A stretch of DNA of 64,000 nt from Myxococcales bacterium. GTDB lineage: Bacteria; Myxococcota_A; Polyangia; Polyangiales; Polyangiaceae. Numbering within the stretch: position 1 is the first letter of the stretch; every line of letters begins with the position of its first letter. The DNA is taken from contig JAEUKE010000153.1 in assembly GCA_016794345.1 (NCBI GenBank), forward strand, positions 294,480 to 358,479. Direction: 5' to 3'. A program made the position numbers and the translations under genes. The notes under the pieces were generated by a model. That model was given only the letters and a program-made list of their open reading frames with translations, had not been told where the DNA came from and did not search any database. Shown here in pieces: positions 54,289 to 62,683 of this stretch.

Positions 54289-56151
54289 TCACTTCGAGAC
54301 GGTGAGCGGCTCGAGCTTTCCGTCCTTTTTGATGGAGATCGCGAAGACCCCGACCTCCGTCGCGATGACGACCGTGGCGCCGCCTTGCCCGGGCAAAAGG
54401 CCGATGTCGGTCACGATGCTCTTGTCCCGGAGCTTGCCGTCTTTCATGAGGTCGTCGAACACGACGATGTCGTCGAGCTGCGCGAGCTTGTCGGCGGCGC
54501 CGACGCGCGCGCGGACCCCGCCGCGATCGCCCGCCACCCACGCGACGACGACGTCGTCCCCGAGCGGGACCGCGTCGGCCAGGCGAGCCCGCGGGGCGAG
54601 CTCGAGCCCACCCGAGAGCAGGTCCTTCATCGACGCGGTCCTGGTCTGGCACCCGGCCGTCGTGCAACGCGTGTGGGACACCGCGCCGCTCCACGGCTCC
54701 GACTCCGACCCGTGGGCGAGGCCGGCGGTGCCGAAGCCCCCCGGGTCACACACCGCCCCGACGCGCAGGTAGATCTCGAGCGGCGCCGCCCACTTGCCGT
54801 CGACGTTGGCGATGGCGCGCGACTCTCCGCGGACGTCCGTCAAGGCGACGAGGCCGCCCTTCGACCGGCAGCCCCACACCGAAGGGTTGCGTCCGCCGAG
54901 CGGCATCGATCCGAAGACCTGCCCGACGGCCCCCAGGTCCGTCGGGTTGCCGAGCTTCCCCGACTCGTCGATCGCGGCGGCGTACGCGTGCACGGCGATC
55001 GGCTTCGCGGGCGCGTCCTCGTCAGCCGCTTCCTCGCTCTTCTTCTCGTCCTTGAGGATGCCGAGGAAGATGAGCTGGTCCCACAGGATCTGCGTCGTCG
55101 CGAGCGGGGAGCCGATGTCGAAGCCCTCGATCTCGAGCTCGGTCTTCTTCGGCTTCTCGCCTTTCTTCGCGGTGAGCATCCAGACCTTGCCGGTCTCGTC
55201 CTCGACGATGGCGTGCACGGTGCCGTTGGCGCGGACGTAGGCCGACGCCGTCGCGGCCGCGTAGACCTCCTCCCCGGTGTCGCTTCGGAAGACGCCGGAC
55301 TGCCCGCGCTGGCCCGCGAACACGAGCGGAGCCGCGCCCCTCTCCGTCGTCCCGATCAGCGCGAGACCGTGGTTCGACTTGGCGAGCGGGTCGGGCAGGC
55401 GCTTGCACGAGAGCGTGCCCTCGCCGTGCGCGCAGAGCAGCGGCGACTCGGGCACGTCCGGATCCTGCACGAGGATGTGCCGCACCTCGCTCGCGATCGG
55501 ATCGAGCGAGACCTTCGCGAACGAAAACGGCTTGTCCGTGATGCGCCCGACCTTCAGGAGGTCGTCGGCGTCGAGGGGCGCAGCCGCGTTCGGCGGACCG
55601 GGCTCCTTCGTCTCGCCGATCTTCAGGCCCTCCTTCTGCGCCATCTCGAACATCGCGTTCATCGGCTCGGTCGCGTCGAGCACGTGGCCCTGCGGCGACT
55701 TCAAGACCTTCGCGAGCGCGTCCGCCCAGTACGGGAGGTTCTTGTCTCCGCCCGAGGTGAGCCCCGCGCTCCGCGCGGCGTCGAACAGCTCCTGCGCTCG
55801 ATAGCCGCAGCGCTGCGGCCACGGCACCTTGTCGACCACGCCGCGGCGCGCCTCGGGCATGCCCGCGGCCGCGAGCTGGAAGCGCCGAAACCGCGCGGCG
55901 GGCGCCTCGCCCTCTGCCGGCGCGCCGCCGATGAGGCACTGCGTGACCGCCGAAAACGCCTCGTTTGCCTTGGCCTTCTGCTTCTGCACCTGCCAGAAGC
56001 CGAACCCCGCGGCCCCGGCGAGCAGGACCGCGATGCCGCCCACCACCGCGAAGACGCGTCGCTTGCGTTGCTTCGCGTACATCGAGCCGAGCAGCTCCTC
56101 GCTGCTCGGCCCTTCCCGCGTTTCGTCCGCTTCCGAGAGCTTGTTGTCCAC
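54289..56151 (-). CDS. single-pass membrane protein with large periplasmic body
   Basis: A 620-residue protein anchored by one N-terminal membrane helix (about 33-52, VFAVVGGIAVLLAGAAGFGF) after a short charged cytoplasmic tail. The rest is periplasmic and mostly beta, with many short repeats of type GTVHAIVEDETGKVWML, which look like beta-propeller blades. Function unknown. The GTG start at 56151 has TAAGAG 6 nt upstream, no Shine-Dalgarno. The neighbouring upstream gene encodes an outer-membrane barrel, suggesting an envelope job. Confidence 0.75.
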   Translation of the reverse strand: MDNKLSEADETREGPSSEELLGSMYAKQRKRRVFAVVGGIAVLLAGAAGFGFWQVQKQKAKANEAFSAVTQCLIGGAPAEGEAPAARFRRFQLAAAGMPEARRGVVDKVPWPQRCGYRAQELFDAARSAGLTSGGDKNLPYWADALAKVLKSPQGHVLDATEPMNAMFEMAQKEGLKIGETKEPGPPNAAAPLDADDLLKVGRITDKPFSFAKVSLDPIASEVRHILVQDPDVPESPLLCAHGEGTLSCKRLPDPLAKSNHGLALIGTTERGAAPLVFAGQRGQSGVFRSDTGEEVYAAATASAYVRANGTVHAIVEDETGKVWMLTAKKGEKPKKTELEIEGFDIGSPLATTQILWDQLIFLGILKDEKKSEEAADEDAPAKPIAVHAYAAAIDESGKLGNPTDLGAVGQVFGSMPLGGRNPSVWGCRSKGGLVALTDVRGESRAIANVDGKWAAPLEIYLRVGAVCDPGGFGTAGLAHGSESEPWSGAVSHTRCTTAGCQTRTASMKDLLSGGLELAPRARLADAVPLGDDVVVAWVAGDRGGVRARVGAADKLAQLDDIVVFDDLMKDGKLRDKSIVTDIGLLPGQGGATVVIATEVGVFAISIKKDGKLEPLTVSK

Positions 56152-56209
56152 GCCGCGCTCTTACCCGAGCCGGCGTTCTGCGACGAGAGGGCGCGCGCGC
56201 CCCCTGCCC

Positions 56210-58195
56210 TCAGAACCGAGCCTGGACGCTTCCGCCGAAGCCGAGGAAGTCCGGGCTCACGAAGGTTCGCAGCGCGACCGTCCCCTCGTTCGGGTCACGC
56301 TCGACGAAGGTCGCGTTGTTGTCGCGGATGTACTGCACCCAGACGATGGCGCTCAGGATCGAGGAGATGTCCCACTTGAGGCTGGCGCGCGTCTGGATGA
56401 TGGGCGTCGCGCCGGTGTTGACCGGCAAGATGGCGATGTTGCCCTGATCGCGGACGACCACCGTGCGGCTGATCGGCGCGCTCGACAGATCGACAGACTC
56501 GCTCGTGAACGTCGACGGGAACTGCACACCGGCGCCGATGCCCGGGGTGAGCCGCGGTCCCTCGAAGTAGTAGTCCGCCGCGAGCGCGAAGAAGAACTCC
56601 GGCGCGGTCTCCGCGTCAGCCGGGAGCGTCTGGAACGGGATGAAGCTCGGCTGGTTGCGGAGCACGAACGGCAGGTCGCGATAGATGCCGGCGAGGCTGC
56701 CTCGGAAGAAGTCCGCCTTGATCTGGGCCTGGAGCGCCGCGGCGATCGCCGGCTGGATCGAGGTCTGCCCGGTGACGTCGAAGTCCTTCAGGTTCTGGAA
56801 GAGCCCCGAGCCCTCCGCGCTCACCATCCACAGCACCTTCTCGGGGACGTATTTCTCAGGCTTGAAGATGATCTGCGGCTTGTTCGGATCGTTGCGGTAG
56901 AGCGCGAAGTCGATCGACTGGCCGACCGGCATGTCCTCGTGGTGGACGGCGAGGCGACCCGATACGCCGCCCGTCCAGATCTGCAGGCCCTCCACGTCGG
57001 GCAGGTCGAACTTGCCCTGCGTGAAGAAGCCGCCGTTCACGTCGAAGCGGAAGTTGTCGTGGACCTGCGCGCCGCCGCCGCCGAGGACGCCGTAGTTCGT
57101 CTGGCCGATGCGGATCTGCTCGACCTCGCTCGTGCCCGGCGTGAGCGTCTCCTCGACCTGGACGATCTGGGCCGTCTTGAAGCCGACGAAGACGTTGAAC
57201 CGGGGGTGCTCGTAGCCGATGCGCGCACCGGGGGAGCTCCCGACGAGGCGGGGGAAGATCGACTGGTTGATCGCGGCGGCGGTGCCACCCCAGCTGATGT
57301 CGTAGAGGTAACCGAGGCGGAAGCGGTCGGTGTCGATCGGCCAGAGCGTGAAGCCGAGACCTTCGGTCTTCTTCGGGTCGTCGTAGCGGGCCGTGTGATA
57401 AAACGCGCGGATGTACGAGCCGGCGTCGTAAAACGCCTGGTTCAGGTTGCCGCTGTTCGACGCGAGCTGGCTGAGGTCGAGGCGGACGAGCAACGCGGCC
57501 TCGGTGTCGAGGTCGTCGATGAAGCCCGGCATCTTCTTGTAGAGCGCCAGGTGCGTCAGGTTCTCGCGGCCGGCGAAGCGCGAGTTCAGGTTGTCGAAGA
57601 ACAGGCGGTACTGGCGGCGGTCGCCGATCGACACGTTCGGCGACAGCGGGAAGGCCTGGCCGGTCTGCTTGAGGACGTCGTCGTCGCCGATGACCCAGGT
57701 GAGGCGCGTGTCCATGAAGTCGCCGATGCGCGTCGGCGACTCGTCGGCCTGCGTCTTCACTTCCTTCGGCTTCTCCTCGGCCTTCGGCTTCTCCTCCGGC
57801 TTGGGCTGCTCGGGCTTCGGCTCCTCGGGCTTCGGTGCCTCGATCGGCCCGCGGAGCTTCGCCGCGCGCGCCTTGGCTTCCTCCGCCTGGGCGCCGCCGG
57901 CCTGCGCGATCTGATCGAACTCGCCCGCGGCGAGCGACGCATAGCCCTGCTTCTCGTGGCAGTCGGCGAGATCGAAGAGGATCTCGTTCGGCTTCGGTCC
58001 GGGGTCGTCCGCCGGCGCCTTCTTCGCGGCCTGGTAGGCCTGCTCGAAGAGCACACACGCCGCGGGGATCTCGCTCCGATCGAGGGCGGCCTTGGCTTCG
58101 GTTCGCAGGTCGGCGGCGGATTTGTCCTGCGCGAACGCCGCGGGCGCACAGAGGAGGAGGGCCGCGGCAAGGGAGAGGGGCAAGAGGGCGCGCAT
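56210..58195 (-). CDS. outer-membrane barrel protein with TPR-like N-terminus
   Basis: A 661-residue exported protein. The signal is MRALLPLSLAAALLLCAPAAF. Residues about 25-110 are a helical repeat (AACVLFEQAYQAAKK, ILFDLADCHEKQGYASLAAGEF), followed by a Pro/Glu/Lys linker, then amphipathic strands to a C-terminal ...SVQARF ending in Phe, the usual signal for barrel assembly. Probably a porin or transporter. It is the last of three genes starting with the 5'-nucleotidase. ATG 58195 is chosen for the signal; an ATG at 58222 would add nine residues and overlap the preceding stop. Confidence 0.82.
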   Translation of the reverse strand: MRALLPLSLAAALLLCAPAAFAQDKSAADLRTEAKAALDRSEIPAACVLFEQAYQAAKKAPADDPGPKPNEILFDLADCHEKQGYASLAAGEFDQIAQAGGAQAEEAKARAAKLRGPIEAPKPEEPKPEQPKPEEKPKAEEKPKEVKTQADESPTRIGDFMDTRLTWVIGDDDVLKQTGQAFPLSPNVSIGDRRQYRLFFDNLNSRFAGRENLTHLALYKKMPGFIDDLDTEAALLVRLDLSQLASNSGNLNQAFYDAGSYIRAFYHTARYDDPKKTEGLGFTLWPIDTDRFRLGYLYDISWGGTAAAINQSIFPRLVGSSPGARIGYEHPRFNVFVGFKTAQIVQVEETLTPGTSEVEQIRIGQTNYGVLGGGGAQVHDNFRFDVNGGFFTQGKFDLPDVEGLQIWTGGVSGRLAVHHEDMPVGQSIDFALYRNDPNKPQIIFKPEKYVPEKVLWMVSAEGSGLFQNLKDFDVTGQTSIQPAIAAALQAQIKADFFRGSLAGIYRDLPFVLRNQPSFIPFQTLPADAETAPEFFFALAADYYFEGPRLTPGIGAGVQFPSTFTSESVDLSSAPISRTVVVRDQGNIAILPVNTGATPIIQTRASLKWDISSILSAIVWVQYIRDNNATFVERDPNEGTVALRTFVSPDFLGFGGSVQARF

Positions 58196-58205
58196 GGTGG
58201 ATCCG

Positions 58206-59741
58206 TCAGTTCGTTCCTTCATCGTTGTCGCCGATGGTGCGGAGCTCGACGCAAGCTTCTTTGGGGCCGATGGGCGCCGTCGCGAGCTGGGTCGTGTTCG
58301 GGTCTTCGGCCTTGGCCACGGGGTCGAGCGCGCAGCCGGGCGAGTCGCAGACGACGTCGTCCACGCAGCGGGCCTCGACCGTCCAGTTGAGGTCGCCGCC
58401 CGAGAAGTTTCGCATCGTGCCGGTCACGGCACGCAGGACCTCACCGCGGTGGGACGTGGGCAAGAACTGACCGGCGGGGTCCGTGTTCACCTGCATGAAG
58501 AGCAGGTGCGGGTTGCCGTCGTCGTCCGTCTCTTCTTTCCAGACCTTGTAGTTGCCCCGCGCGACGTAGCTCGTCCACTCGGTGCACTCGGGGTTGTCGT
58601 TGCACTCGTTGGCGCACGAGGCCTCGGCGTCGCTCTCGAAGTCCACCCTTCCGTCTCCGTTCAGATCGCAGCTCGACTGGTCCTCGGCGAAGACGTTGTT
58701 GATGGCCGGCTTGGGGCCGAAAAACTGAGGGATCTGGTAGCCCTCGAGCCGGACGAGGCCGCTCTCGAGCTGCTCCATCGACAGGGCGCTCTCGATCGTC
58801 TCGAAGCCGAGGACCACCGGGTCGGGGACCTTGCACTTGTCCTCGTCCCCCTCGAAGAGCGGCTCGACGTCGAACGACGGGAACGAGAGCTCGGTGAAGC
58901 CAAAGAACTCCACGACGGTGCCGCTCAGGAAGGTGACGCGGTCGCAGACGCGCATCCCTCGTGGGGTCGAGAAGTTGAACGCGAAGAGGTGGTTGTAACC
59001 TGCCGATTGCCCGGACAGATCCGTCACGTAGAAGCCGTCCTTCGCGATGCGCGTCACGATGAGCTCGTGCTCGTCCGACGTGTTGATCTCGAGCGACTCG
59101 TACGGGAAGGGCGTGGTGGAGGTGCCGCCCTGGACGTTCTGCACCGTGGGCAGCTCGTAGTGCACGGGCGGGGAGACGCCGGCGGCGAAGAACCCCTCCT
59201 CCTCGCTGTCGTCGTCCGAGAAGGCACACCCGGGATCGTTCGGGTAGTCGACGAGGACGTCCTCCTCGTCGTCGTTTTTGCCGTTTGCGCACGCAGGGGT
59301 CTCCCCGGCCGGCGTGGGCGTGTAGCCGAGGTCCTCCACCCACAGGCGCGACTCCCCGTAGACAGCGGTGACGGTGACCGTGGCGGTCGCTTTGCCGTTC
59401 TCGAGGCGGAGATTCCGGCCGATGTTCTCGCCGGTGGCGTTCACGACCGACACGACGGCGCCGGGCTGCACGGAGAGCCGGACGAACCCGTCGAAGTCGT
59501 CCGAGCCGCCGCCGGGGCCGACGGCCTGGATCTCGACCTCCCAGACCTCGTTCGTCTTGCCGACGTTGGCGGGGAGCGGGTCGTCCACGGTCGGCGGCTC
59601 GCCCCCGTTCACCGCGACGACGTCGACCCGGAACGTCTGCGTTCCGAGGTCCACGTCCTTCTGGCTGGTGCAGGACAGAACCGTCAGCAAGACGAACCTC
59701 CCCAGCACTCCGACCTTTCGATCTCGGCAACCAGGTCTCAT
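58206..59741 (-). CDS. lipoprotein with EF-hand-like loop
   Basis: A 511-residue lipoprotein (lipobox VLSC). It has a beta-rich N-terminal domain, an Asp/Glu-rich acidic stretch, and DLNGDGRVDFESDAE (a calcium-binding EF-hand/dockerin-like loop) in the C-terminal half, plus several Cys. No family was assigned. Start ATG 59741 overlaps the 5'-nucleotidase stop (ATGA), and its stop is 10 bp before the barrel gene start, so the three are one operon. Confidence 0.78.
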   Translation of the reverse strand: MRPGCRDRKVGVLGRFVLLTVLSCTSQKDVDLGTQTFRVDVVAVNGGEPPTVDDPLPANVGKTNEVWEVEIQAVGPGGGSDDFDGFVRLSVQPGAVVSVVNATGENIGRNLRLENGKATATVTVTAVYGESRLWVEDLGYTPTPAGETPACANGKNDDEEDVLVDYPNDPGCAFSDDDSEEEGFFAAGVSPPVHYELPTVQNVQGGTSTTPFPYESLEINTSDEHELIVTRIAKDGFYVTDLSGQSAGYNHLFAFNFSTPRGMRVCDRVTFLSGTVVEFFGFTELSFPSFDVEPLFEGDEDKCKVPDPVVLGFETIESALSMEQLESGLVRLEGYQIPQFFGPKPAINNVFAEDQSSCDLNGDGRVDFESDAEASCANECNDNPECTEWTSYVARGNYKVWKEETDDDGNPHLLFMQVNTDPAGQFLPTSHRGEVLRAVTGTMRNFSGGDLNWTVEARCVDDVVCDSPGCALDPVAKAEDPNTTQLATAPIGPKEACVELRTIGDNDEGTN

Positions 59742-61981
59742 TGGCCCACCATCCTCAGCCGGCCGTCGCTGAAGTTGCCGAGGCCGCGGTCGACGCAAGC
59801 GAGGAACTTGCACTGCTCCCCGGCGGCCGCGCACGGGCTCACCGAGTCCAGGCAGCTCTTCTGGATGTCCGAGTTCGGTGCCGCGTCACACGTCTCCCGC
59901 TGGAACGCGGCCACCTCGGCGCGGCAAGTCGCGAGGACACACGCGCCCTCGCCCCCGCAGCTCTTCCCCGGCGTGGTCGAGCAGCTCTCGCTCTCGGTCA
60001 CCGCGTCCGGGCAGGCGCACACGTAGGCGCCAGGCTCGACGTTGCAGAGCGAAGGGTCACCGCCTTCCTTGCAGCCGCAGTCGGCGTCGGTCGAGCAGGA
60101 GCGCAGCTCCCCGGAGCTCGACGCACCACACGGATTGCCCCCGCGGATGTAGTCGATGAGCGCGTCGCGCTGCTGGACCTTTGTGTCGAACTGCGTGGTG
60201 TTCCGCTGCAGGACGCGGAAGCCGCTGCCGCCGCCGGCCAGGTAGTTCGATGTCGCGAGCTCGTAGGCCCCGAACGGCTCGATGGGTTGCCAGCAGAGCT
60301 CGTTCTCGACGTCACACTGCCCGAACACCTTGCCGGGACAGTCCTCGTCCGTCAGGCACTTGACCGCTTTGTCGTCGGTGCCTTCCTCGAGCATCGGGCC
60401 GATGAAGATGCCGCTCGCGGTCTGGGTCGTGCAGTCGATCACGATGCGCGCGCCGCCGATCTGCACCTGCGAGACGCAGCCGCGACCTGCGCTGCGCCGG
60501 GCGACGAAGTCGAAGAGCTGCTGGATCTCGACGCCCGAGAGCTGCATCTTCGTGATCGAGTTGTCGAACGGGAAGACGTTGTACATCTGCTCGACGGAGA
60601 TGGGCCCGGGCACGAAGTCCGCGCGGATGCCCGTCGTGTTCGTGAGCGAGAAGTCCGTCTGGATGCCGAGGCGGAGCCACATGGCCGTGGCGATCATGTT
60701 GCCGAGGGGCGAGTCGCCGCCGGACGTGGAGAAGCGGCGCGAGCCGTCGGGCGCGTAGCCGACGAGCAGCTCGAGGTTCGCCAGCGTGTCGAGCCCCTGC
60801 GCGTAGGGCTCGAGCAGCGACGCGACGATCGGATCTTGTGGGACGCTCTCGTTCACAGGGAAGAGCGTGTAGTCGTTCGTCAGGACCTCGAAGCCGTTGA
60901 TGGGATCGTAACAGGCCTCTTGAGCCGCGTTCGGGTCGCACTTGGGCGGGAGATCCCGCTCGTCGTTCGTGACGACGAGATCGAGCCGCCCGACGAATTT
61001 GGCGAAGGCGCCGGAGTGCGCGAGCACCACGTCCCGAGGCTTGCAATACCGTCGAAGCTTCTCGCCGGAGGTCGGGCCGTCGACCTCGATGTAGTAGCTC
61101 TGCTTCTCCTCGTCGAAGAGCTGCGAGCAGTCGCGCACCTTCTTGGGCGGCTGCAACACGATGTGGTTGTGGCCGCCGAGGACGACGTCGATGCCAGTCG
61201 TCGTCTCGATCATCTCCTCGTCGTTCTCGAGGCCGAGGTGCGAGATCATCACGATGACGTCGACCGAAGGGCGCAGCAGGTCGACGTAGGCCTGGGCGAT
61301 CTGCGTGGTGTTGAGCGGCGTGATGCCGAGGCGGTTCGGCGCGTCGAAGATGGAGCTGAGGCTCGACAGGTTCGCCATCCCGATGACGGCGACGCGGAGC
61401 CCTTGCGCGTCGAAGACCTGGTACGGCTCGAACACGGTTCCGAGCGGCGAAGCGCCCGGCATCGTCGGGTCTTCGAGCTGGTAGTTGGCTGCGAGGGCCG
61501 GGAACGTGGCCCACTTCTGCAGCTGAACACCGAGGTTGCGCGCGCCGGAGTCGAACTCGTGGTTGGCGATGAGCATCGCGTCGGCGCCCATCGCGCTGAG
61601 CGACCGAATCTCCGCCTCGCCGTAGAAGAAGTTGAAGACCGGAGCCCCCTGGAAGCAGTCGCCGCCATCGATGTGGAGCACGCGCCCCGACCGAGCGCGC
61701 TCCCGGCCGATGATGTGCGACATGCGAGCGATGCCGCCGACGTTGGCGATCGTGTTGACCTCGCCGAGCCCGAGCCCCGCGTCGACCTGGCCGATCTGCA
61801 GGTTGTACGGGAAGAGCCGCGAGTGGACGTCCGACGTGTGGAGGAGCGTCAGGTGGACCTGCCCGGAGAGCTTCGTGGGCGGCAGGGGCTCCTCGCACCC
61901 ACCCATGGTCAACGAAGCAGCGAGCGCCCCCGCACCAGCGAAGGCGACCCAGGACAGCGGGGCGCGGAAAGAATGGACCAT
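59738..61981 (-). CDS. 5'-nucleotidase/metallophosphatase lipoprotein with Cys-rich tail
   Basis: A 747-residue lipoprotein (lipobox GGC in SLTMGGCEE) of the UshA/5'-nucleotidase family, hydrolysing nucleotides or sugar phosphates outside the cell. The metal motifs are LLHTSDVHS, GGDCFQG, NHEFDSG, SHLG and GGHNHI. The nucleotidase C-terminal domain follows (about 350-600). The last about 130 residues are Cys-rich with motifs such as STDADCGCK, similar in style to the tail modules of the CXXCH lipoprotein. First gene of the operon; no Shine-Dalgarno seen at ATG 61981. Confidence 0.92.
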   Translation of the reverse strand: MVHSFRAPLSWVAFAGAGALAASLTMGGCEEPLPPTKLSGQVHLTLLHTSDVHSRLFPYNLQIGQVDAGLGLGEVNTIANVGGIARMSHIIGRERARSGRVLHIDGGDCFQGAPVFNFFYGEAEIRSLSAMGADAMLIANHEFDSGARNLGVQLQKWATFPALAANYQLEDPTMPGASPLGTVFEPYQVFDAQGLRVAVIGMANLSSLSSIFDAPNRLGITPLNTTQIAQAYVDLLRPSVDVIVMISHLGLENDEEMIETTTGIDVVLGGHNHIVLQPPKKVRDCSQLFDEEKQSYYIEVDGPTSGEKLRRYCKPRDVVLAHSGAFAKFVGRLDLVVTNDERDLPPKCDPNAAQEACYDPINGFEVLTNDYTLFPVNESVPQDPIVASLLEPYAQGLDTLANLELLVGYAPDGSRRFSTSGGDSPLGNMIATAMWLRLGIQTDFSLTNTTGIRADFVPGPISVEQMYNVFPFDNSITKMQLSGVEIQQLFDFVARRSAGRGCVSQVQIGGARIVIDCTTQTASGIFIGPMLEEGTDDKAVKCLTDEDCPGKVFGQCDVENELCWQPIEPFGAYELATSNYLAGGGSGFRVLQRNTTQFDTKVQQRDALIDYIRGGNPCGASSSGELRSCSTDADCGCKEGGDPSLCNVEPGAYVCACPDAVTESESCSTTPGKSCGGEGACVLATCRAEVAAFQRETCDAAPNSDIQKSCLDSVSPCAAAGEQCKFLACVDRGLGNFSDGRLRMVGQ

Positions 61982-62144
61982 CGAAGGACGCGCTTCGGCC
62001 GCTCTCCCGCTTCCGGGGGCTACCGACGCATCCGTAGCGAATAGGGAAACGCGCTCCCTGGCTCAAGCGAAAACTTGACGTCGGATGACACCGGCGCGTC
62101 ACGGAGGCCGGAGGCGCGCCGGACGTCCGCTCGACAGCGCTTGG

Positions 62145-62512
62145 TCAACGTCGGCGGCGGGGCGGGGGTCCGTGCCTTCCCGGCCCCCGATGAACGGGCG
62201 GGCCGCGGCGCACCCGATCTTGGTGGTAGACCGGGTAATTGCGCTGATGCCAGCGTTGGTAGGCCGGTAGGTGTGGTAGTGCCGAACGTAAGATCGGTAG
62301 CTCGGCGCCGACCGCGGGACGTAGATGACCCGCCCGCCCGCGAAGTAATAGGGAGAGCCGTAGTCGTCATAAAAGACGACGTGTCGGTTGTTATAGTGCG
62401 GCGAGTAGGCCGCCTCCACCGCCACCGCCGGGGCCGGAGCTCGGAGGGTAGCGGTGCAGCCGGCTGTCGAAGCGCCGAGCGCGACGACGAGTGCGAGCGT
62501 GCTCTTGTACAT
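62145..62512 (-). pseudogene. frameshifted small YXWGXW-like lipoprotein gene
   Basis: ATG 62512 starts a lipoprotein (ASTAGC) rich in Tyr, His and Arg (YGSPYYFAGG, SYVRHYHTYRP). Around 62262-62263 the reading frame breaks: one more base in the CCN codon would continue it as YQRWHQRNYPVYHQDR and end in a basic tail at a TGA at 62145. As it stands, the first frame goes on with an unlike sequence to a stop at 62099 (137 residues). GGAGAGGG upstream of the ATG is a fair ribosome site. A sequencing error is possible. Confidence 0.6.
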
Positions 62513-62683
62513 GCCCTCTCCGTGGCAACCCACGTCCCACGAACGATCTCGGGGCCGAGCCGGTGGGGCGGGTCTGCGTGCTGCCTGCCGCGCGGCAACA
62601 CGCCTCGGGCGGTGGCGCCTGGGCCCACAGGTGCGCGCGCACGCCGACGACGCCAGGCTGGACGTCACGTATGCTTGGGCCCG

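Noticed and set aside
62145..62512. Programmed frameshifting in the small lipoprotein gene
   Set aside because: No slippery heptamer or downstream structure is evident; a mutation or sequencing error is simpler.
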